Source: Amycolatopsis bullii
GTDB taxonomy: Bacteria; Actinomycetota; Actinomycetes; Mycobacteriales; Pseudonocardiaceae
Assembly: GCF_014654205.1 (NCBI RefSeq)
Contig: NZ_BNAW01000044.1
Span: 17,904 to 81,903 of the forward strand
Direction: 5' to 3'
DNA length: 64,000 nucleotides
Position numbers and translations under genes: made by a program. This document shows positions 17,701 through 26,043 of the stretch, piece by piece; position 1 is the stretch's first letter, and every line of letters begins with the position of its first letter. Under the pieces are notes generated by a model. It had not been told where the DNA came from, searched no databases, and saw only the letters and a list, made by a program, of their open reading frames with translations.

Positions 17701-17874
17701 GCCGCGTCCGCCGTCGTCCGCGGGCGGCTGGACCTCGGCAGCCCCGAGGTCCGGGCGCTCATCGCCGACCTCCGCGCGGCGCTCCCCGACTACGACACCC
17801 GCTACGAGCAGGGCCGGACGATGTCCAAAAAGGACGCCATCGCCTGGCTCCTCGACGAAATCGGTCGTGAGTGA
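14707..17874 (+). CDS. SARP-type regulator with NB-ARC ATPase and TPR domains
   Basis: A 1055-residue AfsR/SARP-like transcription factor. The N-terminal winged-helix OmpR-type DNA-binding domain (1-75) is followed by a bacterial transcriptional activation domain (about 83-235), then an NB-ARC ATPase with P-loop GPGGAGKT near residue 284 and VLDNCEHV as Walker B region, and a long TPR-like C-terminus. Such proteins often control secondary metabolism, but no biosynthetic cluster is here; the converging DrrAB exporter is the nearest candidate target. The ATG at 14707 is divergent from the M1 gene. The stop lies within a 22-bp palindrome. One ATA codon (16411) is rare for this GC content. Confidence 0.88.
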   Translation: MRVALLGPLRAVEDDGTPIDIGGARLRTLLARLALDAGRAVPADALVDGLWGGEPPADAANALQSLVSRLRKALPVPVESGPGGYRLAVDPGDVDAERFERLAAEGRRELAAGRDARAADLLTEALALWQGAALADVLDAPFALGPARRLTELRTEAAEDRFEALIRLGEHAGVLADLAAAADADPLRERLAGLRIRALCAAGRQPEALAVYAGIRRTLADQLGVDPSAELQEIHVAALRGEFAPPSPVADRLPTRLTTFVGRDDELKLLAELLGGARLVTLTGPGGAGKTRLATEAASRHPAHQRGRVWFAALAGVRDPDDVAGALLGALEVREIRTETEVHRRPPDPVAQAVEVLGGEEALLVLDNCEHVVDAAAGLADELLHRAPRLRILATSREPLAITGEALCPLGPLPVPAERAAPEEAAELDSTRLFLDRAAAVRPDFVLDESTVDQVGEICRRLDGMPLALELAAARLRSMTVAQIAGRLGDRFRLLTSGSRTALPRQRTLRAVVEWSWELLAEPELVLARRLAVFAGGAELAPIEAVCADGLLPAADVPYVLGSLVEKSIVDTVDAGNGEPRYRMLETLRAYATERLVESGEHDRTRRAMASYYAEFAQRLEPTLRTGAQLEAIDAFEVESANLIAALRGSIEMSDVDNAVALLDGMIWYFTILGQGGRAGSLIHDTLEFGDRLPPEVRASYRVLVHLMDEVPVRSDRAGILRLVDDCVRTGAVDRYPGLAVALPMLAFLGGDREVAVREVRRAEQHPDPWTRAGGYWVESFLLDDDGDIEGADRARDLAHAGFAEVGDRWGIAMTLSFKAYALSQSGESAKAIEIYQEGLALSMELRSHEDAVQHWWRLAVERARTGDFEGAWRDQEAAERYGEGITNLQHRAILMFGRLELLLRTGRLAEARALLDRVAAMGGDDWFPGGIGDEFIHAFEARILLAQGRADEAEPHAAIAIRATSRRGDMPDMAGAVELLAMIRERQGRPETAARALAASAVVRGRLDLGSPEVRALIADLRAALPDYDTRYEQGRTMSKKDAIAWLLDEIGRE

Positions 17875-17910
17875 GAAACAGTGTCAGAACACTGTTTCTC
17901 ACTCACGACC
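17863..17910. terminator. 22-bp perfect palindrome, bidirectional terminator
   Basis: Arms 17863-17884 and 17889-17910 are perfect complements over 22 bp with a CAGA loop. The left arm contains the stop of the SARP gene; the palindrome ends 32 bases before the opposing permease gene. Confidence 0.75.
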
Positions 17911-17941
17911 CTGGCGCGACTCACCCCCGTGTGTGCGCCTT

Positions 17942-18748
17942 TCAGACCCGCCGGCGGTAGGCCCAGGTGGCCAGCGGGAAGAACACGACCACGGCACCGG
18001 CCATCCAGGCCAGCGCCCCGGCCAGCGGACCGGCGACCGGCCCGCCGTTCATCAGGCCGCGCAACGCGTTCGCCATCAGGCTGACCGGGCTGATGTCCGC
18101 CCACGCCCGCAGCCAGCCCGGCATGGTGTTCGTCTGCACGAACACGTTGCTGCCGAAGGTCAGCGGCATGATGAAGACGAACATCAGCGCCTGCGCCGAG
18201 CCCGGCGTCTTCATCAGCATGCCGACGAACACCGAACCCCAGCAGAAGCTCAGCCCGAACGCCAGCGCGAGCAGGATCGCCACGGCGAACTCGCCGGGGC
18301 TGGTCGCGATCCGGTAGCCCATGATCGTCGCCACGACCATCAGCACGGTGAGGCAGACGACGTACCGCACGACGTCGGCGAGCACCGCGCCGATCAGCGG
18401 CGCCGAGCGGGCGATCGGCATGCTGCGGAACCGGTCGAACACGCCCTTGGTGACGTCGGTGTTGAGCTGCACGCCGACCGTCAGGCACGCCTGCAGGATG
18501 TTCATCACGATGATGCCCGGCACGACCATCTGCAGGTAGGCGTCGGTCGAGCCGGACAGCGCGCCGCCGAACAGGTAGACGAAGATCACCAGGAAGACGA
18601 TCGGCATCAGGGTGACGTCGGCGAGCTGCTCGGGGTTCTTGCGGATCTTCAGGATGCCGCGCCAGGCCAGCGAAAGCGCGTGCTGGACACCCTTGCCGGG
18701 GCTGATGTGCCGCGGCGGGGCCGGGCGGTCGAGGGCCAGCGTCGTCAT
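17942..18748 (-). CDS. ABC-2 type exporter permease, DrrB-like
   Basis: A 268-residue membrane protein with about six membrane helices and the ABC-2 permease pattern (VTLMPIVFLVIFVYLFGG; DRFRSMPIARSAPLIG; MPLTFGSNVFVQTNTMPGWL). Drug-exporter permeases of the daunorubicin-resistance type have the same layout. ATG 18748 overlaps the ATPase stop by 4 bases (ATGA), so the two genes form a coupled operon. The substrate is unknown. Confidence 0.88.
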   Translation of the reverse strand: MTTLALDRPAPPRHISPGKGVQHALSLAWRGILKIRKNPEQLADVTLMPIVFLVIFVYLFGGALSGSTDAYLQMVVPGIIVMNILQACLTVGVQLNTDVTKGVFDRFRSMPIARSAPLIGAVLADVVRYVVCLTVLMVVATIMGYRIATSPGEFAVAILLALAFGLSFCWGSVFVGMLMKTPGSAQALMFVFIMPLTFGSNVFVQTNTMPGWLRAWADISPVSLMANALRGLMNGGPVAGPLAGALAWMAGAVVVFFPLATWAYRRRV

Positions 18749-19722
18749 GCCAGGCTCCCTTCGAGGGTCTTGTCGTCGGCGGGCTGTTCGGCGGTGTGCC
18801 CGGTCAGGGCGAGGAACACCTCGTCGAGGCTGGGCAGCCGCAGCGCCAGCTCGTCGGCGGTGATCCCGGCCTCGTCCAGCTTGCGGACCAGGGTGGACAG
18901 CAGCACCGGGTCGTTGACCGGCGCGGTGAGCAGGCCGCTCGCGTCGTCGCGGGTCGGCCGGGCGCCGGTGAGGTCGCCGAGGATCCGGTTGACGGCGTCC
19001 ATGTCGGCGAGCTGCGTGGGCCGGACCTGCAGCGTCTGCCCGCCGACGCGGCGCTTCAGCTCGTCGGCGCGGCCGTCGGCGACGACCCGGCCGTGGTCGA
19101 ACACGGTGATCTTGTCGGCCAGCTGGTCGGCCTCCTCCAGGTACTGCGTGGTCAGCAGCACCGTCGCGCCCTCGGCGACGAGGCCGCGGACGACGTCCCA
19201 GACCTCGTTGCGGGCGTGCGGGTCGAGCCCGGTGGTCGGCTCGTCGAGGTAGAGCACCTCGGGCCGGCCGACCAGGCTGGCGGCCAGGTCGAGCCGCCGC
19301 CGCATGCCGCCGGAGTAGGTCCGGATCGGCCGCTTGGCCGCCTTGGTCAGCTCGAACCGCTCGATCAGCTCGGCCGCGCGGGTCTTGGCGTGGGCCCGGG
19401 AGTAGCCGTACAACCGGCCGATCAGGACGAGGTTCTCGATGCCGTTGAGGTCCTCGTCGACCGAGGCGTACTGCCCGGTCAGCCCGATCAGGCTGCGGAC
19501 CCGGACCGGGTCGTCGACCACGTCGTAGCCGCCGACCGTGGCCCGGCCGGCGTCCGGTCTGATCAGCGTCGCCAGGATCCGGACGGCGGTCGTCTTGCCC
19601 GCCCCGTTCGGGCCGAGCACGCCGACGACCTGGCCGAACGGGACCTCGAGGTCGACCCCGTCCAGCGCCTTCGTGTCCCCGTAGTGTTTGACCAGGCCCT
19701 CGGCCTGGATCGCGTGCGACAT
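18745..19722 (-). CDS. ABC exporter ATP-binding protein, DrrA-like
   Basis: A 325-residue ATPase. Walker A is GPNGAGKT at about 38-45, the signature is YSGGMRRRLDLA, Walker B is VLYLDEPTTGLD, and the C-terminal extension (ITADELALRLPSLDEVFLALTG) is typical of DrrA proteins. With the DrrB-like permease it would export a hydrophobic compound, possibly an antibiotic. The gene lies just past a SARP regulator in convergent orientation. Confidence 0.92.
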   Translation of the reverse strand: MSHAIQAEGLVKHYGDTKALDGVDLEVPFGQVVGVLGPNGAGKTTAVRILATLIRPDAGRATVGGYDVVDDPVRVRSLIGLTGQYASVDEDLNGIENLVLIGRLYGYSRAHAKTRAAELIERFELTKAAKRPIRTYSGGMRRRLDLAASLVGRPEVLYLDEPTTGLDPHARNEVWDVVRGLVAEGATVLLTTQYLEEADQLADKITVFDHGRVVADGRADELKRRVGGQTLQVRPTQLADMDAVNRILGDLTGARPTRDDASGLLTAPVNDPVLLSTLVRKLDEAGITADELALRLPSLDEVFLALTGHTAEQPADDKTLEGSLA

Positions 19723-19883
19723 GGGCGTCCTCCTTCGCTGTCGCGTTGGTACTGACTGTGGACGGTCGCGCTGGTAACCCGCGCACAGCGCGCTGTCAGC
19801 GGCTGGCAGCCGCTGGTGGAGATCTTGTGGAGGAGTTGTCGCAGCCCGGGCCGTCCGGTGCCGGCCTGGGCATACTCGGCAGC

Positions 19884-20843
19884 ATGGTGGTTGCGGAACG
19901 GACGCGGTCGCGGCGGAAGAACCGGCTGGTCACCGGCCTGCTGGTGGGGCCGGTGGTGCCGTTGGCGATGCTGGCGGCCCTGCGGCTGGTCGGCTACGAC
20001 GGCGGCTGGTACACGCTGGTGGCACTCTCTTTGACGCCGTACGCGGCGGCTGCCGGCGTGCTCGTGGGCGTCGCCGCGCTGGTGTTGCGGCGGTGGTGGA
20101 CCGGCGGGGTCGCGCTGGTGCTGGCCCTCGCGCTGGCCGTCCTCGTCCTCCCGCGGACGTCGGCGAGCGATCAGCGCGAGGTGCACGGCAAGACCCTGCG
20201 CGTCCTCTCCTCGAACCTGCTCTACGGCCGGGCGGACGCGCAGGCCGTCGTCGACCTGGTGCGCGAGCAGCGGATCGACGTGCTGAACCTGGTCGAGATG
20301 ACGCCGTCCGCGGTCGACCGGCTGACCGCGGCCGGGCTGTTCGAGACGCTGCCGCACCGGGTGCTGCACCCGGCGCCCGGCGCGTTCGGCTCGGGGATCG
20401 CGTCGCGCTTCCCGCTGAAGGAGGTCAACCTGACCGGTGACTCGGCGGCCAAGCAGCCGGGCGCGGAGGCCGACCTCGGCGACGGCGTGGTGGCCGAGAT
20501 CGTCGCCGTCCACCCGATCTCCCCGGACGTCGACACGCCGCAGTGGGAACGCGAGATCAAGGACCTTTCCCAGCCGGCGGGCGAGCACGGCCTGCGCATC
20601 CTGGCCGGCGACTTCAACGCGACGCTCGACCACGCGGCCTACCGCACGGTGCTGGCCCGGGGCTACCGCGACGCGGCGGAGGAACGCGGCGACGGCCTGG
20701 CCCCGACTTGGCCGTCTTCGCTGCCGGTGGTGACGATCGACCACGTGGCGGTGGACAACCGCGCGGCGGTGCTGGACTACCGCGTGTTCGACGTCCCGGG
20801 CAGTGATCACCGGGCGGTGTTCGCCGAAGTCCGCCTGCCGTGA
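19884..20843 (+). CDS. Membrane-anchored endonuclease/exonuclease/phosphatase-family protein
   Basis: A 319-residue protein. Three N-terminal membrane helices (residues about 12-90) precede an EEP-fold domain with LRVLSSNLLYG, the catalytic-type Glu in NLVEMTPS, GDFNATLDH, IDHVAVDN and GSDHRAVFAEV. It is probably an extracytoplasmic phosphodiesterase; the substrate cannot be read from sequence. ATG 19884 is chosen because residues further upstream look unlike coding sequence. It is divergent from the drrA-like gene. Confidence 0.85.
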   Translation: MVVAERTRSRRKNRLVTGLLVGPVVPLAMLAALRLVGYDGGWYTLVALSLTPYAAAAGVLVGVAALVLRRWWTGGVALVLALALAVLVLPRTSASDQREVHGKTLRVLSSNLLYGRADAQAVVDLVREQRIDVLNLVEMTPSAVDRLTAAGLFETLPHRVLHPAPGAFGSGIASRFPLKEVNLTGDSAAKQPGAEADLGDGVVAEIVAVHPISPDVDTPQWEREIKDLSQPAGEHGLRILAGDFNATLDHAAYRTVLARGYRDAAEERGDGLAPTWPSSLPVVTIDHVAVDNRAAVLDYRVFDVPGSDHRAVFAEVRLP

Positions 20844-20867
20844 CCGGATTGCTGGCAGGCTGACCGC

Positions 20868-22010
20868 ATGCGAAGACTCGTGCCGCTGAGCCTGGTCCTG
20901 CTCGTCGCTGCCTGTGGGCAGCCCGCCGCCTCCGCGGCGGACGGTCCGAAGAGCGCCCTCGGCTTCGAGGTGCACGCGGGTGCGGTGCAGTTCCCGTCCG
21001 ACAGCGACTGGGTCCCGTCGAACGTCGGGCTGAAGGCGCTGGTCCCGGTGAACGGCTGCGTGCTCGGCCTCGGCGACTTCGCGAACGGGTACCGCGATGT
21101 CAACGCGAACTGGACCGGCGACGCGGGCTGCACGGAGCTGAAGCTCAGCCCGTCGCCGGGCAGCGGCGGTCCCGGTCCGGAAGCCGCGGGCAACGGCTGG
21201 CGCGGCGGCGGGCTCCCGGCCGTGGCCGCCGTGCCCGGACCGGACGGCTCGGTGATCGGCGCCCACGCGAAGTTCGCCCGCCGGGACGCCGACGGCACGA
21301 TCACCGAGCTCGGCGAGCTGCGCGGGCAGCGTGACCCGCGGGCGCTGGCCCGGTCGGGCGGCACCCTCGTCGCCGTCGGCTCGGCATTCCTCGACGGGCA
21401 GACGACCCGGCCGGTGGCGTGGGTGTCGGACGACGACGGCAAGACGGAACGCACGGTGGTCATGCCGGTCGTCGAGGGCGGCGACGGGGCCGACGCGCCC
21501 TGGTCGGTCGCGGCGGCCGGGCCGGAGCTGCTCGCGGCCGGCTTTTCGAACCCGCAGCTGCAGCTGTGGGCGTCCCACGACGGCGGCGGCAGCTGGACGG
21601 TGTCGCAGCTCGCGACGCCGTCGGACCAGACGCTGGTGTACGGGATCCTGCCCGCCGGCGGGCGATGGCTGCTGTACGGGGAGGTTTCGGACGGCCACTC
21701 GCGCAAGCCGTTCGTGCGCACCGGCAAACCGGGCGCATGGTCCACCGTGGACGTTCCCGGCCCCGGCGCGGTCGTGGCGGCCACGCTGGACGCGCGGGGC
21801 GACCCGGTGCTGGCCGAGCAGACCACCGAGCCGCTGCAGGATGGGCGGAACTGGCGTTACTGTTCGGCCGTGGTGGTGCGCGAGGGCCAGGGCTGGCAAC
21901 GTGGCGAGCTGGGCTGCGGGGAGTCCCCGGTGCGGGTGGCCACGACCCTGGCCGACGGCCGGGTGCTCATCGCCGGGAACCGCGATCTCTGGCTGCGGCC
22001 AGCGCGGTGA
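20868..22010 (+). CDS. Putative lipoprotein with BNR/beta-propeller-like repeats
   Basis: A 380-residue protein whose start (LSLVLLVAACGQ) is a lipoprotein signal with Cys at residue 17. The rest contains repeats of the type VAWVSDDDGKT and LWASHDGGGSWT, as in sialidase/BNR propellers, but without catalytic residues I can identify. It starts 24 bases after the EEP-type gene and may be co-transcribed. Its 3' end overlaps the convergent sir2-like gene by 44 bases. Confidence 0.75.
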   Translation: MRRLVPLSLVLLVAACGQPAASAADGPKSALGFEVHAGAVQFPSDSDWVPSNVGLKALVPVNGCVLGLGDFANGYRDVNANWTGDAGCTELKLSPSPGSGGPGPEAAGNGWRGGGLPAVAAVPGPDGSVIGAHAKFARRDADGTITELGELRGQRDPRALARSGGTLVAVGSAFLDGQTTRPVAWVSDDDGKTERTVVMPVVEGGDGADAPWSVAAAGPELLAAGFSNPQLQLWASHDGGGSWTVSQLATPSDQTLVYGILPAGGRWLLYGEVSDGHSRKPFVRTGKPGAWSTVDVPGPGAVVAATLDARGDPVLAEQTTEPLQDGRNWRYCSAVVVREGQGWQRGELGCGESPVRVATTLADGRVLIAGNRDLWLRPAR

Positions 22011-22782
22011 GCGTCTCCAGCGCGCCGCCCGCGATCGACACCCCGCGGCCGTGGCGGATCTCGGGTTCCCGCGGGTTGATGCGGATCAACGCGCCGGTCG
22101 CCGCGCTGGCCAGTTCGGCGTAGCGGCGGACCGTCGGGACCGCTTGGCCCGCGCCCAGTTCCACCACCACCAGGTCCCGGGCGGTCCGGCGCCACGCCGT
22201 CAGCTCGTCGAGCTGGGCCCGGCTGCGGTCCGGAACCCAGGAGTGGTCGCCGAACATCAGGATGTTGGGGCGGGCCAGCCCGCCGCAGCGGGGACACGAG
22301 GGCAGCGGGGGCACCGCCCGCATGGTCTCCTCGTCGACCAGGACGTCCATGTCGGCGGGCCAGATCTCGGCCGTGCACCCGGCCAGGCACTGCAGGTGGT
22401 GGATCGAGCCGTGCGCCTCGGCCACGAACTCGAAGCCCGCCTTCTGGAACTGGCCGTCCACATTGGACGTGAACACGCGCACGCCGCCGGGCAGGCGTGC
22501 GCCCAGCGAGAGCAGCAGCCGGAAGCCGTCGTGTGGCACGGTCCGGCGGTACAGCGAAAGCCGGTGCCCGTAGAAGCCCCAGGCCAGCTCGGGGTCTTCG
22601 GCGAAGTGCCGCGGGTCGGCGAGCTCCTCGAACCGCAGCCCGAGCCGGGCGTACGGCGGGTACGCGCGCCAGAACCCTTCGCCGCCGCGGAAGTCCGGCA
22701 GCCCGGAGTCGACGCCCATGCCGGCGCCGGCGCAGATCAGCAGCGCGCCGGCGCCGTCCAGGAGCTTCGCGGCTTCATGCAC
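21967..22782 (-). CDS. Sir2-family NAD-dependent deacylase
   Basis: A 271-residue sirtuin. It shows GAGMGVDSGLPDFRG (NAD binding), TSNVDGQF, the catalytic His in AEAHGSIHH, a four-cysteine zinc site (CLAGC and CPRCGG) and FGDHSW. The GTG start at 22782 overlaps the stop of the mhuD-like gene (GTGCATGA), pointing to coupled translation. Sirtuins remove acyl groups from lysine using NAD; the target here is unknown. Its 3' end overlaps the convergent lipoprotein gene. Confidence 0.88.
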   Translation of the reverse strand: MHEAAKLLDGAGALLICAGAGMGVDSGLPDFRGGEGFWRAYPPYARLGLRFEELADPRHFAEDPELAWGFYGHRLSLYRRTVPHDGFRLLLSLGARLPGGVRVFTSNVDGQFQKAGFEFVAEAHGSIHHLQCLAGCTAEIWPADMDVLVDEETMRAVPPLPSCPRCGGLARPNILMFGDHSWVPDRSRAQLDELTAWRRTARDLVVVELGAGQAVPTVRRYAELASAATGALIRINPREPEIRHGRGVSIAGGALETLTALAAARDRGSRR

Positions 22783-23086
22783 CTGGCTGCGAACCGAGGA
22801 CGACCTCGAACTCCAGCAGGTTCGCGCCGGTGGACACCGGCTTGGCCCGCTCGCCCGAGTGCGCTGCCGCGGCGGGGCCGCCCTTCGCCCACGCCTGGTA
22901 GTGCTCCTCGGTCTCCCACTTCGTGTACACGAAGTAGCGCGTCTCGCCGGAAACCGGCCGCAGCAGCTCGAAGCCGAGGAAGCCGGGCTGCTCGTCGACC
23001 GAGTGCATGCGCGCGGCGAACCGCTTCTCCAGCTCGGGGCCGGCGCCCTCGGGGACCTCGATCGCGTTGATCTTCACGACACTCAT
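22775..23086 (-). CDS. mhuD: Heme-degrading monooxygenase, MhuD type
   Basis: A 103-residue antibiotic-biosynthesis-monooxygenase-fold protein. It closely matches what I know of mycobacterial MhuD: VVKINAIEVP at the start, GAGPELEKRF, PGFLGFELLRPV, the Trp in QAWAKGG, the heme-ligand His in AAHSGERAKP, and LLEFEVVL near the end. The Asn of KINAIEV is in the catalytic position. MhuD breaks down heme to mycobilin and iron in the cytoplasm. No iron box is visible upstream. Confidence 0.88.
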   Translation of the reverse strand: MSVVKINAIEVPEGAGPELEKRFAARMHSVDEQPGFLGFELLRPVSGETRYFVYTKWETEEHYQAWAKGGPAAAAHSGERAKPVSTGANLLEFEVVLGSQPGA

Positions 23087-23137
23087 GGCTTCCACCCTAG
23101 TTGTCGGCGGGGTGTGACCCGTGCCACTGTTGAGGGC

Positions 23138-24526
23138 ATGGGGAGTACCGAGCGCGCTCTCGCCGCCGACCTCGCCCGGATCATCCGCGCCACCGCGGAC
23201 GAGGTCGCGAGCGGCGAGGGCAGCGAACTGATCGGGCGGGTGACCGGCCACCTGGGGGCGTCGCTGCCGGAAGTGGTGGTGGTGACCCGCAACTGGCCGA
23301 TGTGGGAGCACGCCAACCTCCAGCGCGGGGTCGACGCCTACCTCGCCGAGCACGGCACGGCCGTCGACTGGTTCGGCGTCGCGGGCGGCCAGCGCACGCA
23401 CGAAGACCTGATCGGGATGCTCGCGGTCGCGCGCAGGCAGGGCATGTACGAGCTCGGTTCGGTGGACTACACGACCACGGCGACCGGGCCGGAAGACGCC
23501 ACCGAAGCCGTCCAGCTGGGGCTGGTGGGCACGCACGGCCCCCGCGGGGAACCGGTGCTGCTGGCCATCCGCGGGCCGAACCCGCAGTGGGGGATGGAGC
23601 AGTGCCGGCTGGAGGTCCTCGCGACCTCGCGGGCGACGGCCACGGAAGTGCGCAACCGCGTCGAGCGGCTGATGGCCGAGCACGACGTCCTGCGGGGGCA
23701 GGTGCTGGCCTTCGGCACCAGTGAGCACCGCGGCAACGAGCTGCTCACGTTCCTCCCGCGGCCCACGCTGACCGGCGACGAGGTGGTGCTGCCGGAGGGC
23801 GTGCTCGAGGCGATCGAGCGGCACGCGGTGGGCATCGCCGAACACGGCGAGCGGCTGCTGGCCGCGGGCCAGCACCTCAAGCGCGGGCTGCTGCTGCACG
23901 GCGCGCCCGGCACCGGCAAGACGCACACGGTCCGCTACCTGATGGGCCGCCTGCCGGGGACCACGGTGCTCATCCTGACCGGCGCGGCGATGAAGTTCGT
24001 GGGCAAGGCGGCCGAGCTGGCGCGGCGCCTGCAGCCGAGCGTGGTCGTGCTCGAGGACGTCGACCTGATCGCGCAGGACCGCAGTTACGGGCCGATGGTC
24101 CAGCCGCTGCTGTTCACCCTGCTCGACGCGATGGACGGCGTGGGCGGCGACGCCGACGTGACGTTCCTGCTCACCACCAATCGGGCGAGCGAGCTGGAGA
24201 AGGCCCTCGCCGACCGGCCGGGCCGCGTCGACCTCGCCGTCGAGATCCCGCTCCCGGACGCGGCCGGCCGCGAAGCGCTGCTGCGGCTGTACGCGCGCGG
24301 CCTGACGCTGACGGCGGATCTCGGCCCGGTGGTCGAGGCGACGGCGGGGATGACGGCGTCGTTCGCGAAGGAGCTGCTGCGGCGAGCGTCGCTGCTGGCG
24401 CTGGCCGCGCGCCCGGACGAGGACGTCGTCGTCGGCGACGAGGAGTTGACGACGGCGCTGCGGGACATGCAGGACGCCCGCAACGCGCTGACGCGGTCGT
24501 TGCTGGGCAGTTCAGCTGCGCAGTGA
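23138..24526 (+). CDS. AAA+ ATPase
   Basis: A 462-residue cytoplasmic ATPase of unknown substrate. A 220-residue N-terminal region of unrecognised fold is followed by a classic AAA module: GAPGTGKTH (Walker A, about residue 255), VVVLEDVDLI (Walker B), LLTTNRASELE (sensor 1) and the arginine-containing ADRPGRVDLAVEIPLP. ATG 23138 is divergent from mhuD. The end overlaps the second M1 peptidase gene by 15 bases. Confidence 0.85.
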   Translation: MGSTERALAADLARIIRATADEVASGEGSELIGRVTGHLGASLPEVVVVTRNWPMWEHANLQRGVDAYLAEHGTAVDWFGVAGGQRTHEDLIGMLAVARRQGMYELGSVDYTTTATGPEDATEAVQLGLVGTHGPRGEPVLLAIRGPNPQWGMEQCRLEVLATSRATATEVRNRVERLMAEHDVLRGQVLAFGTSEHRGNELLTFLPRPTLTGDEVVLPEGVLEAIERHAVGIAEHGERLLAAGQHLKRGLLLHGAPGTGKTHTVRYLMGRLPGTTVLILTGAAMKFVGKAAELARRLQPSVVVLEDVDLIAQDRSYGPMVQPLLFTLLDAMDGVGGDADVTFLLTTNRASELEKALADRPGRVDLAVEIPLPDAAGREALLRLYARGLTLTADLGPVVEATAGMTASFAKELLRRASLLALAARPDEDVVVGDEELTTALRDMQDARNALTRSLLGSSAAQ

Positions 24527-25918
24527 GCCGGGGAAGAGGTCGGCGTCCGCGGGGAGCTTCGTGCCGCGGAACCAGGTGTCGAAGAACGCCCGCAGGTCCT
24601 TGCCGCTGATCCGCGTCGCCATCGCCTCGAAGTCCGGCCAGGTCGCGTTGCCGTGGCGGTAGCGGGACGGCCACTCGCGCAGCAGCTTGCCGAACGCCGG
24701 GTCGCCGATTTCGCGGCGGAGAGCGTGCAGCGCCAGGATGCCCTTGTTGTAGACACCTTCGAACTCGTGGCCCTGGCCCATGCCGACCAGCTTCTGCGCC
24801 CAGAAGTCCGTGCTGCCGCGGGTGATCTCGATGGCCGCGCGGTAGCGGTCGTCCAGGTTCTGGCCCTCGCGCTCGGCCCACAGCCACTGCGAGTAGGACG
24901 CGAAGCACTCGTTCAGGCAGATGTCGGACCAGCTCTTGACCGAGACCGAGTCGCCGAACCACTGGTGGGCGTTCTCGTGCACCAGCGTCGGCAGGTCGGC
25001 CCACTTCGCGTACGTCGGCCGGGTCTGCGTCTCGAGCGAGAACGGTACTTCCTCGTTCAGGAAGATCCCGCCCGCCGCCGACTGCGGGTACGGGCCGAAC
25101 TTGCTGCTCAGGAAGCCGAGCACCTCCGGCAGGCGGTCGCCGATCGCCCGGCGGGCTTCGGCGCCCGGCGCGTACGCCGAGACCACCGGGGTCCCGTCCT
25201 TCAGTGTCGACCTGTCGACATCGAACTTGCCGATCGCGATCGTCGTCAGGTAGGTCGCCACCGGGTTGGGCTCGGTCCAGGTGCCCGGCGGTCCCTCGCG
25301 GCCGTTCGAGAGCACCGTCCAGCCGGCCGGGACGTGCGCGGTGAGCGTGAAGGTCGCCTTGTCGCGCGGGGTCTCGTTCGCCGGGTACCAGAACGCCGCC
25401 GAGTGCGGCTCGCCGACCATGTACGCGCCGCCGTCGGCCGAGTGCTTCCAGCCGTTCTCGCTGCCACCGTCGCGCGGGGTCTTGGCCGGGTCGCCGCCGT
25501 AGCGGACCCGCGTGCGGAACGTCGTCCCGGCCCGGATCGGCGCGGGCGGGGTGATGACCAGCTCGAAGGCCTTCTCACGGCTGAACTTCGCCGGCTTGCC
25601 GTCGACCTCGACGCCGTGCACGTCCAGCCCGCGCAGGTCGAGGTCGAAGCGGCTCAGGTCTTGGGTGGCCTTCGCGGTCACCGTCGTGTCGCCGTCGAGG
25701 TGCCCGCTCGGCGGGTCGTACTTGACGTCGACCTGGTAGCCGAGCGTGTCGTACCCGCCGTTGCCGTCGTCGGGGTAGTAGGGATCGCCGGCGCCGGACG
25801 CCCCCGGTACGGGGTGCATGGGCGGCGGCGGAGGTGCCGCCGTGACGGCGTCGCCGCCGCACGCCACGGCGAGGACCGCCGCGGCGCAGACAGCCAGGGC
25901 GGTGAGTCGGCGGCGCAT
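24512..25918 (-). CDS. M1-family zinc metallopeptidase, lipoprotein form
   Basis: A 468-residue paralogue of the protein at 13128-14558. Zinc ligands are in TLVHENAHQWFGD and CLNECFASY; FSLETQTRPTY replaces GAMEN. Instead of a plain signal peptide it has a lipobox (AAAVLAVACGG), so it should be anchored outside the membrane. A proline-rich stretch (APPPPPPMHPVPG) follows the cysteine. ATG 25918 is the likely start; an upstream ATG at 25930 lacks a ribosome site. Confidence 0.88.
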   Translation of the reverse strand: MRRRLTALAVCAAAVLAVACGGDAVTAAPPPPPMHPVPGASGAGDPYYPDDGNGGYDTLGYQVDVKYDPPSGHLDGDTTVTAKATQDLSRFDLDLRGLDVHGVEVDGKPAKFSREKAFELVITPPAPIRAGTTFRTRVRYGGDPAKTPRDGGSENGWKHSADGGAYMVGEPHSAAFWYPANETPRDKATFTLTAHVPAGWTVLSNGREGPPGTWTEPNPVATYLTTIAIGKFDVDRSTLKDGTPVVSAYAPGAEARRAIGDRLPEVLGFLSSKFGPYPQSAAGGIFLNEEVPFSLETQTRPTYAKWADLPTLVHENAHQWFGDSVSVKSWSDICLNECFASYSQWLWAEREGQNLDDRYRAAIEITRGSTDFWAQKLVGMGQGHEFEGVYNKGILALHALRREIGDPAFGKLLREWPSRYRHGNATWPDFEAMATRISGKDLRAFFDTWFRGTKLPADADLFPGSLRS

Positions 25919-26043
25919 GTCCACCACCATAGGAGACACAGCGAAGCGCAGCTTCTCGGTTGAGGTGGTGGTGGGGCGGGGTGGGATGCTTTGCGAGCGG
26001 TTGGTCACGTTCTGCACCAGGGGTTTTGTGGTTAGGTGGCCGC

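Noticed and set aside
22775..23926. Extended frame upstream of the mhuD-like gene
   Set aside because: The upstream part is antisense to the AAA+ ATPase gene; the MhuD-type start at 23086 fits the family length.
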